A DNA stretch of 64,000 nt. It comes from Acidianus infernus (lineage in GTDB: Archaea > Thermoproteota > Thermoprotei_A > Sulfolobales > Sulfolobaceae). Positions 54,084-63,566 of the stretch are shown here, piece after piece. The position numbers and the translations under genes are program-made. How positions within the stretch are numbered: position 1 is the stretch's first letter; each line of letters starts with the position of its first letter. The notes under the pieces were generated by a model that was not told the DNA's origin, did not search any database, and saw only the letters and a list, made by a program, of their open reading frames with translations. The stretch covers positions 1,958,001 to 2,022,000 of the forward strand of contig NZ_WFIY01000004.1 of the NCBI RefSeq assembly GCF_009729545.1. The letters are read 5' to 3'.

Positions 54084-55949
54084 TTACAATTGCTCCTTTA
54101 ATGCTTCCTTTAGCTCCTCTAATACTTTCATATCATCTAAAGTTGAGATATCGCCAGGGTTTTCATTATTAATTATTGCCCTTAATAGCCTCCTCATAAT
54201 TTTACCGCTCTTAGTTTTAGGTAGCCTCTTAACAAATATTATTTTATCAACGAGATACCCTGCATTCCTACAATAATTTTTAATATCATTTCTTAACCCC
54301 TCTTCTACCATAACTCCTTGCTTCGGAACAACAAGAGCTATTATATTATTTCCATGTCCAATTACTGCAGCTTCTGCAACTTGAGGATGAGAGACTATTA
54401 CGCTCTCAACTTCTAAAGTTCCTATTCTTTCTTCTGCGGATCTTATCACATCGTCTGCCCTACCCAATACGTACAAATAGCCTTCTTCATCAACATAACC
54501 GTAATCTCCAGTGTAAAAATACCCTGGAAACCTCGACCAATATTGCTTTAAAAGTTTCTCATAATTATGGTCGTTCCACATCTTAGCCTCAGCAGGATTT
54601 AATGGCTTTAAAACAATGTAACCCTTTTGCCTAGGAGGTAATTGCTTACCTTCATCATCTACTACAAGGAAGTATGAACCAGGAAATTGTATCCCTGCAG
54701 AACCAGGCTTATAAGGAATTTCTCCCAAGCCATAAGGAGTTGCGGCAATGGGATATAAATGCTCGGTCATCCAATAGGCATCAGCTATCTTAACGTGAGG
54801 CAAATTCTCGCTTAACCAACTCCATGCCCCGGCGTTAAGCGGTTCACCGGTATTGAGTATTTCCCTTAAACTCGACGTATCTCCGGATTTCACGGATTCG
54901 TCTCCCAGACTCTTTAGAGTATAGAGCGTTGTAGTAGAGCTCCAGACTAAACTAACGTTGAACTTTTCAATTATTTTAGAAAATAAATCTCTCTTATGAG
55001 CAATGTATCCCTCAAATAATACTCCAGTCAGTCCCATTACTGGGATTACGTATAAATTTGCCATAGGCCATACTGGCCAACCTAATTCTGAAATAGTCCA
55101 CCAGGTATCGTTCTCTGTTGGATTAAATATTGCTTTGAAAGCCCAATTTAAAGCTATGATATAACCCCCGTTAGTGTGATATAACCCCTTAGGCCTTCCA
55201 GTAGTTCCAGATGTATAATAAATCGTAGCAGGCTCATTTGCCTCAACTCCCGTTGGCTTCACATAAACTTTGCCTTTAGGTTTAATATCTTCATAAATTA
55301 TGTCCCTATTGCCTATAACATTAAAGTCTGAAAAGCCTCTCGAGACTACTAGGACTTTCTGTATCGGTGTAGTATGGGACTTTAACACATTATCTACAAA
55401 ATCCTTAATCCTAATTTCGTTGCCGTTCCTAAAAGCCTTTGATGATGTAATTAAAATCTTGGAACCGCAGTCGTTAAATCTATAGGAAAGCGTTTCTTCA
55501 CTTAATCCTACGTAATGAATAGCCAAAACTGCACCTAGTCTATGAACTGCTAAAGAGAAGTACACTGCCTCCGGTATACTTGGCATCAAAATAGACACTA
55601 CGTCATTCTTCTTAACTCCTAGTTGATTTAAAACGTATGATGCTTTATTTACTTCTTGATACAAATCGTAATACGAAATTTCTTTTTCATGATCCAAATT
55701 CTCATTAACCCAATAGAAGGCCACTTTATTCCTTAACTTTGGTAAATGCCTATCTACTGCGTTATAAGAAATATTTGTAATTCCTCCAGGGAACCATTTA
55801 TCTTTAGGAGGGTCTCCTTCAAGAATCTTCTCTGGAGCCTTAAACCAAGTTATGTAATTTGCTTTATCTCTCCAAAAATTACTGGGATCCTCTATTGCAA
55901 CTCTTGCCATGGATCTGATTTGATGTAATGAATAAATTTTCCAAACCAT
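54084..55949 (-). CDS. Acetyl-CoA synthetase-like enzyme (AMP-forming)
   Basis: About 621 residues from ATG at 55949 (TTG at 55952 also possible). IYYTSGTTGRPKGLYHTNGG is the P-loop; GDYGYVDEEGYLYVLGRADD and PKTKSGKIMRRLLRAI, with the acetylatable Lys, are canonical acetyl/propionyl-CoA synthetase motifs. A TATA-like TATATAAATAA is centred 26 bp upstream. It is divergent from the acyl-CoA dehydrogenase at 56036. Second synthetase of the cluster, probably with a different chain-length preference. Confidence 0.9.
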   Translation of the reverse strand: MVWKIYSLHQIRSMARVAIEDPSNFWRDKANYITWFKAPEKILEGDPPKDKWFPGGITNISYNAVDRHLPKLRNKVAFYWVNENLDHEKEISYYDLYQEVNKASYVLNQLGVKKNDVVSILMPSIPEAVYFSLAVHRLGAVLAIHYVGLSEETLSYRFNDCGSKILITSSKAFRNGNEIRIKDFVDNVLKSHTTPIQKVLVVSRGFSDFNVIGNRDIIYEDIKPKGKVYVKPTGVEANEPATIYYTSGTTGRPKGLYHTNGGYIIALNWAFKAIFNPTENDTWWTISELGWPVWPMANLYVIPVMGLTGVLFEGYIAHKRDLFSKIIEKFNVSLVWSSTTTLYTLKSLGDESVKSGDTSSLREILNTGEPLNAGAWSWLSENLPHVKIADAYWMTEHLYPIAATPYGLGEIPYKPGSAGIQFPGSYFLVVDDEGKQLPPRQKGYIVLKPLNPAEAKMWNDHNYEKLLKQYWSRFPGYFYTGDYGYVDEEGYLYVLGRADDVIRSAEERIGTLEVESVIVSHPQVAEAAVIGHGNNIIALVVPKQGVMVEEGLRNDIKNYCRNAGYLVDKIIFVKRLPKTKSGKIMRRLLRAIINNENPGDISTLDDMKVLEELKEALKEQL

Positions 55950-55952
55950 CAA

Positions 55953-56035
55953 TAAACTTTTATTATTTAACTTATTTATATACTTTAGTTTTCATTAATA
56001 GGTGATTTTAAAAACATACGAAATTAAGTTAACAT
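55953..56035. promoter_or_regulatory. Divergent promoters with two TATA-like boxes
   Basis: Minus-strand TATATAAATAA (about 55973-55984) lies 26 bp before the synthetase ATG, and plus-strand GATTTTAAAAAC (56003-56014) lies 27 bp before the dehydrogenase ATG. Both spacings predict leaderless transcripts. Confidence 0.5.
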
Positions 56036-57151
56036 ATGAGTGAAAGTAGTCTTATCATTCAATCACTAAGGGAATTCTTAAGGAGAGAAGTGGAGAGTGT
56101 TTCAGCAAAAATCGATAAGGAAGATTTCTATCCTAGAGAGATAGTTAAAAAATTGGGAGAATTAGGTTTCTTAATTCCTTTATATAGTAATTTATCGCAC
56201 TATGATATGGTAAAAACACTAGAAGAAATTGCTAAAGTTAGCGGTTCTTTAGCCTTAATTGCCGATGCCCAAGGGGAATTAGCCGGAGAAATGATAAGAC
56301 TTTACGGTAACGATTTGCAGAGAAAGAGTTTCCTGGAGCCCATGAGTAAAGGGGAAATTATAGCCAGTCTTGCCTTATCTGAACCTTCTGGCGGAAGCGA
56401 CATAGGATCTATGAAAACGTATGCAGAAAAGAAAGGTTCGTGGATTGTGAGCGGGCGTAAAATGTGGATTACCCAAGGAATTTATGCGGATATATTCATA
56501 ACTGTAGCAAGGACGGGAAACTCTAGAAAAGACTTGTCAGTTTTCATAATACCAAGAGGTAAATGTATAGAGACAAGTAAGATTGAAGTAATGGGGAATA
56601 GAGGTACCGGCACTGCTGAAGTCATATTTCACGAATGCGAGGTTCCAGAAGATTACGTTATAGGTGAGGTAAACAACGGTTGGGAAATGATTAATTCAGT
56701 TCTAGAAGTAGGTAGGTTAGCAATATCCGGTATTGCAATAGGTTTAGCAGAAAGAGCGTTAGAAGAAGCTTTTCAGTGGGCTAATTCTAGAGAGGCTTTT
56801 GGAAATAAGCTATATAATTTTCAGGGAATAAGGTGGTATTTTGCTGATTCAATTGCTAAAATTAACTCTTTGAAAGCTTTAGCTAAGGAAGTTAGCAGAA
56901 AATTTGATGAGAACTCAAATGATAAAGGAGTTTACGTTTCAATGTTAAAGCTATTATCTGCAGAAATTGCACAGGAGATTGTTGATACATCTCTCCAAAT
57001 ATTAGGAGGATTAGGCTATGCTAAAGGTTCTTCCGTAGAAAGAATTTACAGAGACGTGAGAGTAATGAGGATAGGCGAGGGAAGCGATGAAATACAAAGA
57101 CACATTATATCAAAATATTCTGAAAAATACGGCATTCCTATATTAGATTAA
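56036..57151 (+). CDS. Acyl-CoA dehydrogenase
   Basis: 371 residues. ALSEPSGGSDIGSM and GRKMWITQG are the FAD loops; the C-terminal MRIGEGSDEIQRH places a Glu where the catalytic base is expected. Shorter than its homologue at 50261-51442 and clearly divergent from it, so a different acyl chain is likely. Leaderless promoter 27 bp upstream. It introduces the double bond in acyl-CoA ahead of hydration. Confidence 0.9.
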   Translation: MSESSLIIQSLREFLRREVESVSAKIDKEDFYPREIVKKLGELGFLIPLYSNLSHYDMVKTLEEIAKVSGSLALIADAQGELAGEMIRLYGNDLQRKSFLEPMSKGEIIASLALSEPSGGSDIGSMKTYAEKKGSWIVSGRKMWITQGIYADIFITVARTGNSRKDLSVFIIPRGKCIETSKIEVMGNRGTGTAEVIFHECEVPEDYVIGEVNNGWEMINSVLEVGRLAISGIAIGLAERALEEAFQWANSREAFGNKLYNFQGIRWYFADSIAKINSLKALAKEVSRKFDENSNDKGVYVSMLKLLSAEIAQEIVDTSLQILGGLGYAKGSSVERIYRDVRVMRIGEGSDEIQRHIISKYSEKYGIPILD

Positions 57152-57248
57152 ATTTTATAAATATTATGTTTATTATAAGAACAATAATATATCAAAAGTC
57201 AGAAAACTTTAATAAATTAGGAAAGTTAAGATAAGTAGGGGATTATTT

Positions 57249-58382
57249 TTGAATCAAATAGCAATAATAGGCGTAGGGTGGTACGGATTCAAGCCTTCAA
57301 CTCCAGAGGTCTCGTTTAGGGAAATGGTTTTTGAAGCTTCCACTAGGGCTTACCAAGACGCAGGAAATATAAATCCAAGAAACTACGTAGACTCATTTAT
57401 TTCATGTCAGGAAGACTTCTGGGAAGGAATTTCAATTTCTGACGAGTTCGCGCCAGATCAATTAGGCGGAGCCTTAAGACCTACAATGACAGTAGCAGGA
57501 GATTCCCTACAAGGACTAGCACATGCATTTATGCACATAAATTCCGGCATTGCAGATATAGTAGCAATAGAGGCCCACTCAAAGGCCAGCGATATACTAA
57601 CGTATAGTGAAATAGTCAAATTATCTATGGATCCAATATATGTGAGATCCATAAATCCACAAAATTTCCACTTTATTGCAGGGTTAGATGCTGTAAAGTT
57701 CATGGAAAGGAAGAAAATATCAAGAGAAGATCTCGCAATGGTCGTAGAGAAAAATAAAAGCTCTGGTCTTTCATCTCCCAGAGCTTCTTACGCCAGTAAA
57801 ATATCAGCTCAAGACGTGCTTAGCAAGGAATTCATAGTATATCCATTGAGTGAACTTGACATAGCTCCGTTAGTTGACGGTGCAATAGTAATTGTTGTCT
57901 CTACAGAGGAAATTGCAAGAAAATTGAAAAAAGATGACTATGTAGTGGTCAAGGGCATAAGTTATGCTACAGATTCTTCAAACTTAGAAACTTCAGAACT
58001 CGGCAAGGCAAATTATATGAGGATCGCCTCTGATTTAGCATATAAAATGGCCAACGTAACTTCGCCTAGAAAGTATTTTGACGCAGTTTTCGTAGATGAT
58101 AGGTATAGTTATAAGGAATTGCAACACCTAGAAGGCTTAAGGATATCTGACGATCCTTCAAAGGATTTAAATGAAGGAAATTTCTCGCCTCAAGGAGAAA
58201 TTCCGGTAAATCCTTTAGGAGGTCACTTAGCTAAGGGAGTACCACTCGAGGCTTCAGGGTTTTCCCTACTCTTAGATGCAATAGATTATATCAAACAAGG
58301 AAAAATAGAAAAGGCATTAGTTGGATCTTGGAGAGGCATTCCCACATTCAGTGGCTCTGTGGTGGTGGTGGAAAAGCCATGA
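57249..58382 (+). CDS. Thiolase-fold protein without catalytic Cys (thiolase-like 1)
   Basis: 377 residues, TTG start at 57249 after a GGGGATTA ribosome site. The thiolase fold is recognised from the start (IAIIGVGWYG) and the late GGHLAKGVPLEASG. At the usual nucleophile position (ACASG) it has TVAGDSLQG; the GHPxGAsG His is replaced (GVPLEASG); and the usual HDAFT reads VDDRYSY. So none of the three classical residues is present. Overlaps the next thiolase-like gene by ATGA. Such paired degenerate thiolases, together with DUF35 proteins, form aldolase or acyl-transfer complexes (Ltp/ChsH2-type) rather than thiolases. Confidence 0.8.
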   Translation: MNQIAIIGVGWYGFKPSTPEVSFREMVFEASTRAYQDAGNINPRNYVDSFISCQEDFWEGISISDEFAPDQLGGALRPTMTVAGDSLQGLAHAFMHINSGIADIVAIEAHSKASDILTYSEIVKLSMDPIYVRSINPQNFHFIAGLDAVKFMERKKISREDLAMVVEKNKSSGLSSPRASYASKISAQDVLSKEFIVYPLSELDIAPLVDGAIVIVVSTEEIARKLKKDDYVVVKGISYATDSSNLETSELGKANYMRIASDLAYKMANVTSPRKYFDAVFVDDRYSYKELQHLEGLRISDDPSKDLNEGNFSPQGEIPVNPLGGHLAKGVPLEASGFSLLLDAIDYIKQGKIEKALVGSWRGIPTFSGSVVVVEKP

Positions 58383-59557
58383 AGGTAAATCTGTATTTAA
58401 ATAAAAGGGTTGCAATAATTGGAGCAGGGTTAACGCTATTTAGAAGGAGGTTACTGGAAACTCCCCAAGAAATAGCTTGGGAAGCGGCTAGTAAAGCTTT
58501 AGAAGAGGCGGGCTTAGAATTAAAGGACATAGATTGTGTAGTAATAGGCAGTGCCCCAGACGCGTTCGACGGCGTTCACTTAAAAGGCGAATATTTATCT
58601 CACGGTTCCGGAGGAATAAGGAAGCCGGTCAGTAGAGTATATGTTGGAGGGGCTACTGGAGTTATGACTGCAATAGCTGGCTGGTATCATGTTGCTAGCG
58701 GGCTTTGCCAGAAAGTTCTTGCTGTAGCTGAAGAGAAGATGAGTCCTGCAAGACCTCATCCTCAATCCGTGTTTAAGTACATATGGGATCCGATATTGGA
58801 GAAGCCGCTTAATCCAAATTTGATCTGGATTTTTGCCATGGAAATGCATAGGTATATGTCCAAATATGGAATAAAGAAGGAAGAAATAGCTTTAGTCTCA
58901 GTCAAAAATAAGAGAAATGCACTAAATAACCCATATGCGCAGCTTGGAGCTAATATAACAGTTGATGACGTTTTAAATAGCGAAGTCCTAGTATGGCCTG
59001 TACAACTCCTAGACGTTAGTCCGGTAAGTGATGGAGGTGCAGCAATAGTTTTGGCCTCAGAGGACGTTGCAAGAAGGTATACAGATACGCCAGTATGGGT
59101 TGAAGGAGTAGGATGGACTTTGGATAATACAGAATGGCCTGCAAGGGACTTATCTTACGCAAGGTACGTTGAGTTTGCAGCCAGAATGGCGTATAAGATT
59201 GCAGGCATAGAAAGACCTAATAAGGAGATAGACGTTGTAGAGCCTTACGATCCCTTTGATTATAAAGAATTGCACCACTTAGAGGCATTACAATTGGCTA
59301 AAAGGGGAGAGGCGCCTACACTATTAAAGGAAGGAGTGTTCGACATTGATGGAGATATCCCCAGTAGCCCTAGTGGAGGCTTACTAGGAGTAGGCAATCC
59401 GATAGCTGCCGCAGGACTTATGAAGGTTATTAGCATATATTGGCAATTAAAGGGTACTGCAGGAAAGATGCAAGTCAAAAGACCAGTCCATACTGGACTA
59501 GCTCAAGCCTGGGGAGATTTAATGCAAGCCGGAACGGTTATAGTTTTACGTAACTAA
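58379..59557 (+). CDS. Thiolase-fold protein without catalytic Cys (thiolase-like 2)
   Basis: About 392 residues from ATG at 58379, overlapping the previous stop as ATGA; an earlier Met at 58328 is inside the previous gene and not favoured. VAIIGAGLTLFRRRL starts the fold. The nucleophile loop reads VGGATGVMTA instead of a Cys-containing ACASG; the late motif is GVGNPIAAAG (His to Asn); EPYDPFDYKEL stands for the usual HDAFT with Tyr replacing His. Tyrosines at this place are proposed catalytic residues in Ltp2-type retro-aldolases. It probably heterodimerises with thiolase-like 1 and binds the DUF35 proteins encoded next. Confidence 0.8.
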   Translation: MKVNLYLNKRVAIIGAGLTLFRRRLLETPQEIAWEAASKALEEAGLELKDIDCVVIGSAPDAFDGVHLKGEYLSHGSGGIRKPVSRVYVGGATGVMTAIAGWYHVASGLCQKVLAVAEEKMSPARPHPQSVFKYIWDPILEKPLNPNLIWIFAMEMHRYMSKYGIKKEEIALVSVKNKRNALNNPYAQLGANITVDDVLNSEVLVWPVQLLDVSPVSDGGAAIVLASEDVARRYTDTPVWVEGVGWTLDNTEWPARDLSYARYVEFAARMAYKIAGIERPNKEIDVVEPYDPFDYKELHHLEALQLAKRGEAPTLLKEGVFDIDGDIPSSPSGGLLGVGNPIAAAGLMKVISIYWQLKGTAGKMQVKRPVHTGLAQAWGDLMQAGTVIVLRN

Positions 59558-59570
59558 AAAGGGTGGAAAA

Positions 59571-60068
59571 ATGGTCACACCTCTAAAGGAAAATGAGTTA
59601 AAAGAACATGTAATAATCTCGTATAAGCCTAATGCGAAATACGCATATACTGCAGGACAAGCTCAAAGCAAATATTTAATGGGATTTAAGGAAGGAAAAA
59701 TATACGGAAGAAAATGCAATAAATGTGGTAAAATCTACGTTCCGCCAAGAATGTATTGCGATGAATGCTTTAGACCCACTGACGAATGGATTGAGGTTAA
59801 GGACGAAGGTATCGTAATGACTGCAGTTGCAAGTTTTATAAGTTGGACTAGGGAAAGGTTGAAGGAACCCGAAATAGTAGGCGTTATAAGGTTATTGCCA
59901 TCGAACGATAGAGATTTTGTATACCCCGGAATATTCCACAGAATATGCACCACTTATGAGGAAGTGAAGAACATGAACATAATAGGTAAAAAAGTTAAGG
60001 CGATCTGGAGATCCAAAGAAGAAAGGAAAGGCAGTATAGAAGACATACAATGCTTTAAGGTGATCTGA
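59571..60068 (+). CDS. DUF35 OB-fold zinc-ribbon protein (first)
   Basis: 165 residues. N-terminal helix, rubredoxin-like zinc ribbon CNKCGKIYVPPRMYCDECF (about residues 46-64) and an OB-fold domain. DUF35 proteins bind acyl-CoA and pass it to thiolase-fold partners, as ChsH2 does for Ltp2 or the archaeal protein between thiolase and HMG-CoA synthase. The gene starts 13 bp after thiolase-like 2 and its stop is directly followed by the second DUF35 gene. Confidence 0.85.
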   Translation: MVTPLKENELKEHVIISYKPNAKYAYTAGQAQSKYLMGFKEGKIYGRKCNKCGKIYVPPRMYCDECFRPTDEWIEVKDEGIVMTAVASFISWTRERLKEPEIVGVIRLLPSNDRDFVYPGIFHRICTTYEEVKNMNIIGKKVKAIWRSKEERKGSIEDIQCFKVI

Positions 60069-60497
60069 GTGTCTTGGGATAAGAGTATAAAAGAAAGCGT
60101 AAAATGGTACGATAATATGGAGGTTGAAAAATACGAGTATACAGTAGGACCGGCAGGAGAGGAGTTCTTTAAAGGGCTAAAACAAGGTAAAATAATAGGC
60201 TGTAAATGCTCAAAATGCGGTAAGATTTACATCCCTGCAAGAGCATATTGTGAAAATTGTTTTGCTAAGATCGATAATTACGTAGAAATAAAGAAGGAAG
60301 AAGCTTACGTTGATTCTTACACTATAATTTATAAAGACGATGAAGGTCGTCAATTAGATAAACCTATTTATATTGCAATGATAAGGTTTCCAAATACTGT
60401 CGGAGGATTATTATGCTATGCTGAAGGAAACGTTAGAGTTGGAGGTAAAGCTAAGATAACAAGTTTCGATTGGCCGTTAAGGGTAATAGTTGAATAA
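60069..60497 (+). CDS. DUF35 OB-fold zinc-ribbon protein (second)
   Basis: 142 residues, GTG start on the base after the previous stop. Zinc ribbon CSKCGKIYIPARAYCENCF (about residues 50-68) and a short OB fold. Similar to its neighbour in layout but clearly divergent, so it is not a recent duplicate. Two thiolase-like plus two DUF35 genes suggest a matched heteromeric complex. Confidence 0.85.
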   Translation: MSWDKSIKESVKWYDNMEVEKYEYTVGPAGEEFFKGLKQGKIIGCKCSKCGKIYIPARAYCENCFAKIDNYVEIKKEEAYVDSYTIIYKDDEGRQLDKPIYIAMIRFPNTVGGLLCYAEGNVRVGGKAKITSFDWPLRVIVE

Positions 60498-60510
60498 TCC
60501 AAAAAGTACC

Positions 60511-60948
60511 TCAATGAGGATTCCCCCATTTCCTCCAATCTCCAAATTTTTTATCATACTCTGGACATCCCCTTCTATAGTTAATCCCCCCCATCCAATC
60601 CACGTTTACGAAAGTATTAAAAAATAACTTCTCCCTAATGTTAGGTTCTTTCACAAAATTTCGTAATTCATTAACTGCAGAAATCATCTTTTCTTTACTC
60701 TCAAAATATAATATTATTACACCTCTTGAAACTAAACTAACTGGAAATGGAAAGTAACCGTACTTGGCAACATAACCCTTCTTCTTTATCTCGTCTATGA
60801 AGACCTCTACTGGAACGTTAAGTGATGATATTGGTATTCCTACCTTATAACAACGTAAAGAGTTCTCGTGCTGTAAACCTTTCTCATAAGCAAGCCAACA
60901 ATCTCTACATTTATCCCATCCATTTATATGCTTCCACATAAGTGGCAT
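60511..60948 (-). CDS. Unrecognised cysteine-containing protein (145 aa)
   Basis: Contains WDKCRDCWLAYEKG (CxxC near residues 14-17), a further Cys at about 33 and RRGCPEYD near the end. Four scattered Cys and several Trp/His could bind metal. No family recognised. It faces the DUF35 genes with a 14-bp gap between stops. A monocistronic gene in an otherwise plus-strand cluster. Confidence 0.55.
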   Translation of the reverse strand: MPLMWKHINGWDKCRDCWLAYEKGLQHENSLRCYKVGIPISSLNVPVEVFIDEIKKKGYVAKYGYFPFPVSLVSRGVIILYFESKEKMISAVNELRNFVKEPNIREKLFFNTFVNVDWMGGINYRRGCPEYDKKFGDWRKWGNPH

Positions 60949-61143
60949 TAAACTTCAGAAAATAAAAACAATAATTAATTCTCATTTGTTATTTCCTTCT
61001 GAAGCCTTATATTCATATCTGGACAAATAGACATGAGTTTTAATTAACTATAAAAATATTAAATTTTTATTGAAAATTTACTAAGTTTTAAATTGAAGTC
61101 ATGTTTAGAAAGTTTAATTATATTAGGCTGAGAAATCTAAACT

Positions 61144-61683
61144 ATGGAAGATAGACATATTCCTCCAATAATTTTATCCTTCCCTCTAAGAAGGTTTTTC
61201 GAAAATCCTTACAAAATTTTAACACCGTTTGTAAGAAGAGGCATGACTGTAGTAGACCATGGTTGTGGTCCAGGATTTTATACAATTCCTTTATCATATT
61301 TAGTAGGAAAGGAAGGAATTGTTTATGCCGTGGACTCCAGTGCAAAATCGATAAAAGTTTTGGAAAGTAAGTTAAAAAAGAAGGGTATAAATAACGTTAA
61401 AACTTTCGTATCTAGAAACCTAAATTTCATTCCTTCAGCATCAATAGACTTTTTACTTTCTAAAGACGTTCTATGTTGTACTGTACTTCACAAGGAATTG
61501 GCAAGAGAAATAGAGAGAGTTCTTAAGCCTGGAGGAAAGGCATTAGTTACAATAAGGATAGGGAAAAGATCAGATCCTAGGTCCCTTTCTGCAGAGGAAT
61601 TCTTTTCCCTATTTACTAACATAGAGAGGAAAGGTCTCTCCAGGTTTCACGCTTGGGTTATATTAAGTGGTGAGAAAAAATGA
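61144..61683 (+). CDS. Class I SAM-dependent methyltransferase
   Basis: 179 residues. VVDHGCGPGFYTIPL is motif I, followed by VYAVDSS (acidic-ribose strand), the LSKDVLCC strand and LKPGGKALVTI. A small-molecule or lipid methyltransferase of the UbiE-like type is likely. Its TGA overlaps the ATG of the enoyl-CoA hydratase, placing it in the acyl-CoA operon; its substrate may therefore be a pathway intermediate or cofactor. Confidence 0.82.
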   Translation: MEDRHIPPIILSFPLRRFFENPYKILTPFVRRGMTVVDHGCGPGFYTIPLSYLVGKEGIVYAVDSSAKSIKVLESKLKKKGINNVKTFVSRNLNFIPSASIDFLLSKDVLCCTVLHKELAREIERVLKPGGKALVTIRIGKRSDPRSLSAEEFFSLFTNIERKGLSRFHAWVILSGEKK

Positions 61684-62417
61684 CGAAAGTAATATACAAA
61701 AATGAAGGACTCCTATCTTGGATAATCTTCAATAGGGAGGAGAAACTTAATGCCTTAGATATGGAAAGTTGGGCGGAACTTAGGGATTCTCTAAGAAAAG
61801 CTGATGAAGATCCATCGACGGCAATAATTATAACTGGCAAAGGTAGGGCATTCTCTGCTGGAGATGATATATATGCAATGGAAGGACTATCTAATGCAGA
61901 TGAAGCAGAAAAATTCTTTAATACCTTGTACTCAGCTATTAAGGCACTAATAGAGGTTAAAAAACCGGTAATAGCTTTAGTAAATGGTTTAGCTTACGGC
62001 GGAGGTTGCGAAATACTCTTACTTTCTGACATTGTTATATCATCGGAAGACGCAGTTTTCTCCATCTCTGAAGGAAAACTTGGACTTATCCCCCCGATGG
62101 CTTGCGCTATAGGATATAAAGCCTTGGGCAGAAGGATTACAAGGCTTCTATTAACAGCTGAAGCAATAACGGCGAAAGAGGCTAAGGAAATAGGACTTGT
62201 GGATTACGTCGTCCCTAAGGAAAAAATTATGGAAGAACTTGATAAAGTAGTTAAAATGATCTCTCAACTGGACTTGAATTCCATAAGATCAATGAAAGCT
62301 TGGACAAGAGCAGACTTAAAGATGATAGAAAAAGCTGTTAAGGAATTATCACTACTTTGTTTAACTTCTCCAGCTAAGGATAGGATGAGGGAATTCGTTT
62401 CTAAACATACGTCCTAA
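61680..62417 (+). CDS. Enoyl-CoA hydratase/isomerase (crotonase family)
   Basis: 245 residues. GKGRAFSAGDDIYAM forms one half of the oxyanion hole; GLAYGGGCEILLLSDI supplies the second with the first catalytic Glu position, and EGKLGLIPP the second. Adds water to 2-enoyl-CoA. Overlaps the methyltransferase stop as ATGA; the 3-hydroxyacyl-CoA dehydrogenase follows after 45 bp. Confidence 0.9.
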   Translation: MTKVIYKNEGLLSWIIFNREEKLNALDMESWAELRDSLRKADEDPSTAIIITGKGRAFSAGDDIYAMEGLSNADEAEKFFNTLYSAIKALIEVKKPVIALVNGLAYGGGCEILLLSDIVISSEDAVFSISEGKLGLIPPMACAIGYKALGRRITRLLLTAEAITAKEAKEIGLVDYVVPKEKIMEELDKVVKMISQLDLNSIRSMKAWTRADLKMIEKAVKELSLLCLTSPAKDRMREFVSKHTS

Positions 62418-62462
62418 AGTTTTATAAATAAAGTTATTTTTGCTAGTTGCAAAGATTATTAT

Positions 62463-63566
62463 ATGATAAAAAAGTTTACTGTAATAGGAGCAGGAACCAT
62501 GGGACATGGAATAGCTGAACTGGCAGCTATCGCAGGTTATGACGTTTGGGTTAACGACATTAGCGACGAAATCTTACTTAACGCAAGAAATAAAATAGCT
62601 TGGAGTTTATCTAAACTTAAAAAGCAAGAGGCATTAGAACGTATTCATTTTACTACAAACCAAGAGGAAGCGTTAAAGGACACGGACTTCATGGTGGAGG
62701 CAGTAATAGAAGATATAAAAGTAAAGTCGCAAGTTTTTAACAAGGCCTCTAAGCTGGTTTCAGAGACTGCAGTACTTGCATCAAACACTAGTAGTATTCC
62801 AATTTCCGAAATAGCAAAGGCCGTAGATAGGCAGGAGAGAGTAATAGGAATGCATTTCTTCAATCCCCCTGTCTTAATGCCCTTGGTTGAAATTATCAGA
62901 GGAGAAAAGACGTCAGAAGAAACAGTAAGAATTGCTTTAGATGTTGCAAAGAATATGGGAAAGGAGACGATACTTATCAATAAGGATATCCCTGGCTTTT
63001 TAGTTACAAGAATAATGTTTAGGGTTAACGAAGTTGGATGTTGGTTACTTGACAATAAAATGGCTGAAGTAAAAGATATAGATTATACAGCAATTCAGGT
63101 CTTACAATTTCCCATGGGAGTGTTCTTACTCCAAGATTACGTAGGACTTGACGTAAGTTACCTTATTCAGAAAGCGTTAATAGAAAGAGGTTTTGAGGTA
63201 TATTATTGCAAATCTTTTGAACAAAAATATAATTCAAAAGAATTCGGAATGAAATCAGGTAAAGGATTTTATACATATAAAGGTAAAATTATAGAACCTA
63301 CACTAGAGAACGCAAAATTAGTCGACCCTGCACTTCTAGTTTCCTCAGCAATAAACGAATCGTATAGATTAATTAGACTTCGAATAGTATCAAAGGAAGA
63401 CGTAGGTAAAGGTTGCAAATTAGGATTAAATTGGCCAAAAACTCCCGAAGAATACTTAAAAGAATTTGGATTAAGCACGATCATAAGAAACTTAAAAATG
63501 CTTTACGAATCCACTGGTTTACCCCATTTCATCCCAGATGAAGAATTAACGAGGTCTTACTCATGA
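62463..63566 (+). CDS. 3-Hydroxyacyl-CoA dehydrogenase
   Basis: 367 residues. VIGAGTMGHGIAELAA is the NAD-binding loop; SNTSSIPISEIA and GMHFFNPPVLMPLVEII hold the catalytic Ser/His region; IPGFLVTRIM starts the C-terminal helical domain. The longer C-terminus carries a second copy of that domain (about 290-365). Many Sulfolobales have this enzyme fused to a crotonase; here the two are separate neighbours. It oxidises 3-hydroxyacyl-CoA to 3-ketoacyl-CoA with NAD. Confidence 0.92.
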   Translation: MIKKFTVIGAGTMGHGIAELAAIAGYDVWVNDISDEILLNARNKIAWSLSKLKKQEALERIHFTTNQEEALKDTDFMVEAVIEDIKVKSQVFNKASKLVSETAVLASNTSSIPISEIAKAVDRQERVIGMHFFNPPVLMPLVEIIRGEKTSEETVRIALDVAKNMGKETILINKDIPGFLVTRIMFRVNEVGCWLLDNKMAEVKDIDYTAIQVLQFPMGVFLLQDYVGLDVSYLIQKALIERGFEVYYCKSFEQKYNSKEFGMKSGKGFYTYKGKIIEPTLENAKLVDPALLVSSAINESYRLIRLRIVSKEDVGKGCKLGLNWPKTPEEYLKEFGLSTIIRNLKMLYESTGLPHFIPDEELTRSYS

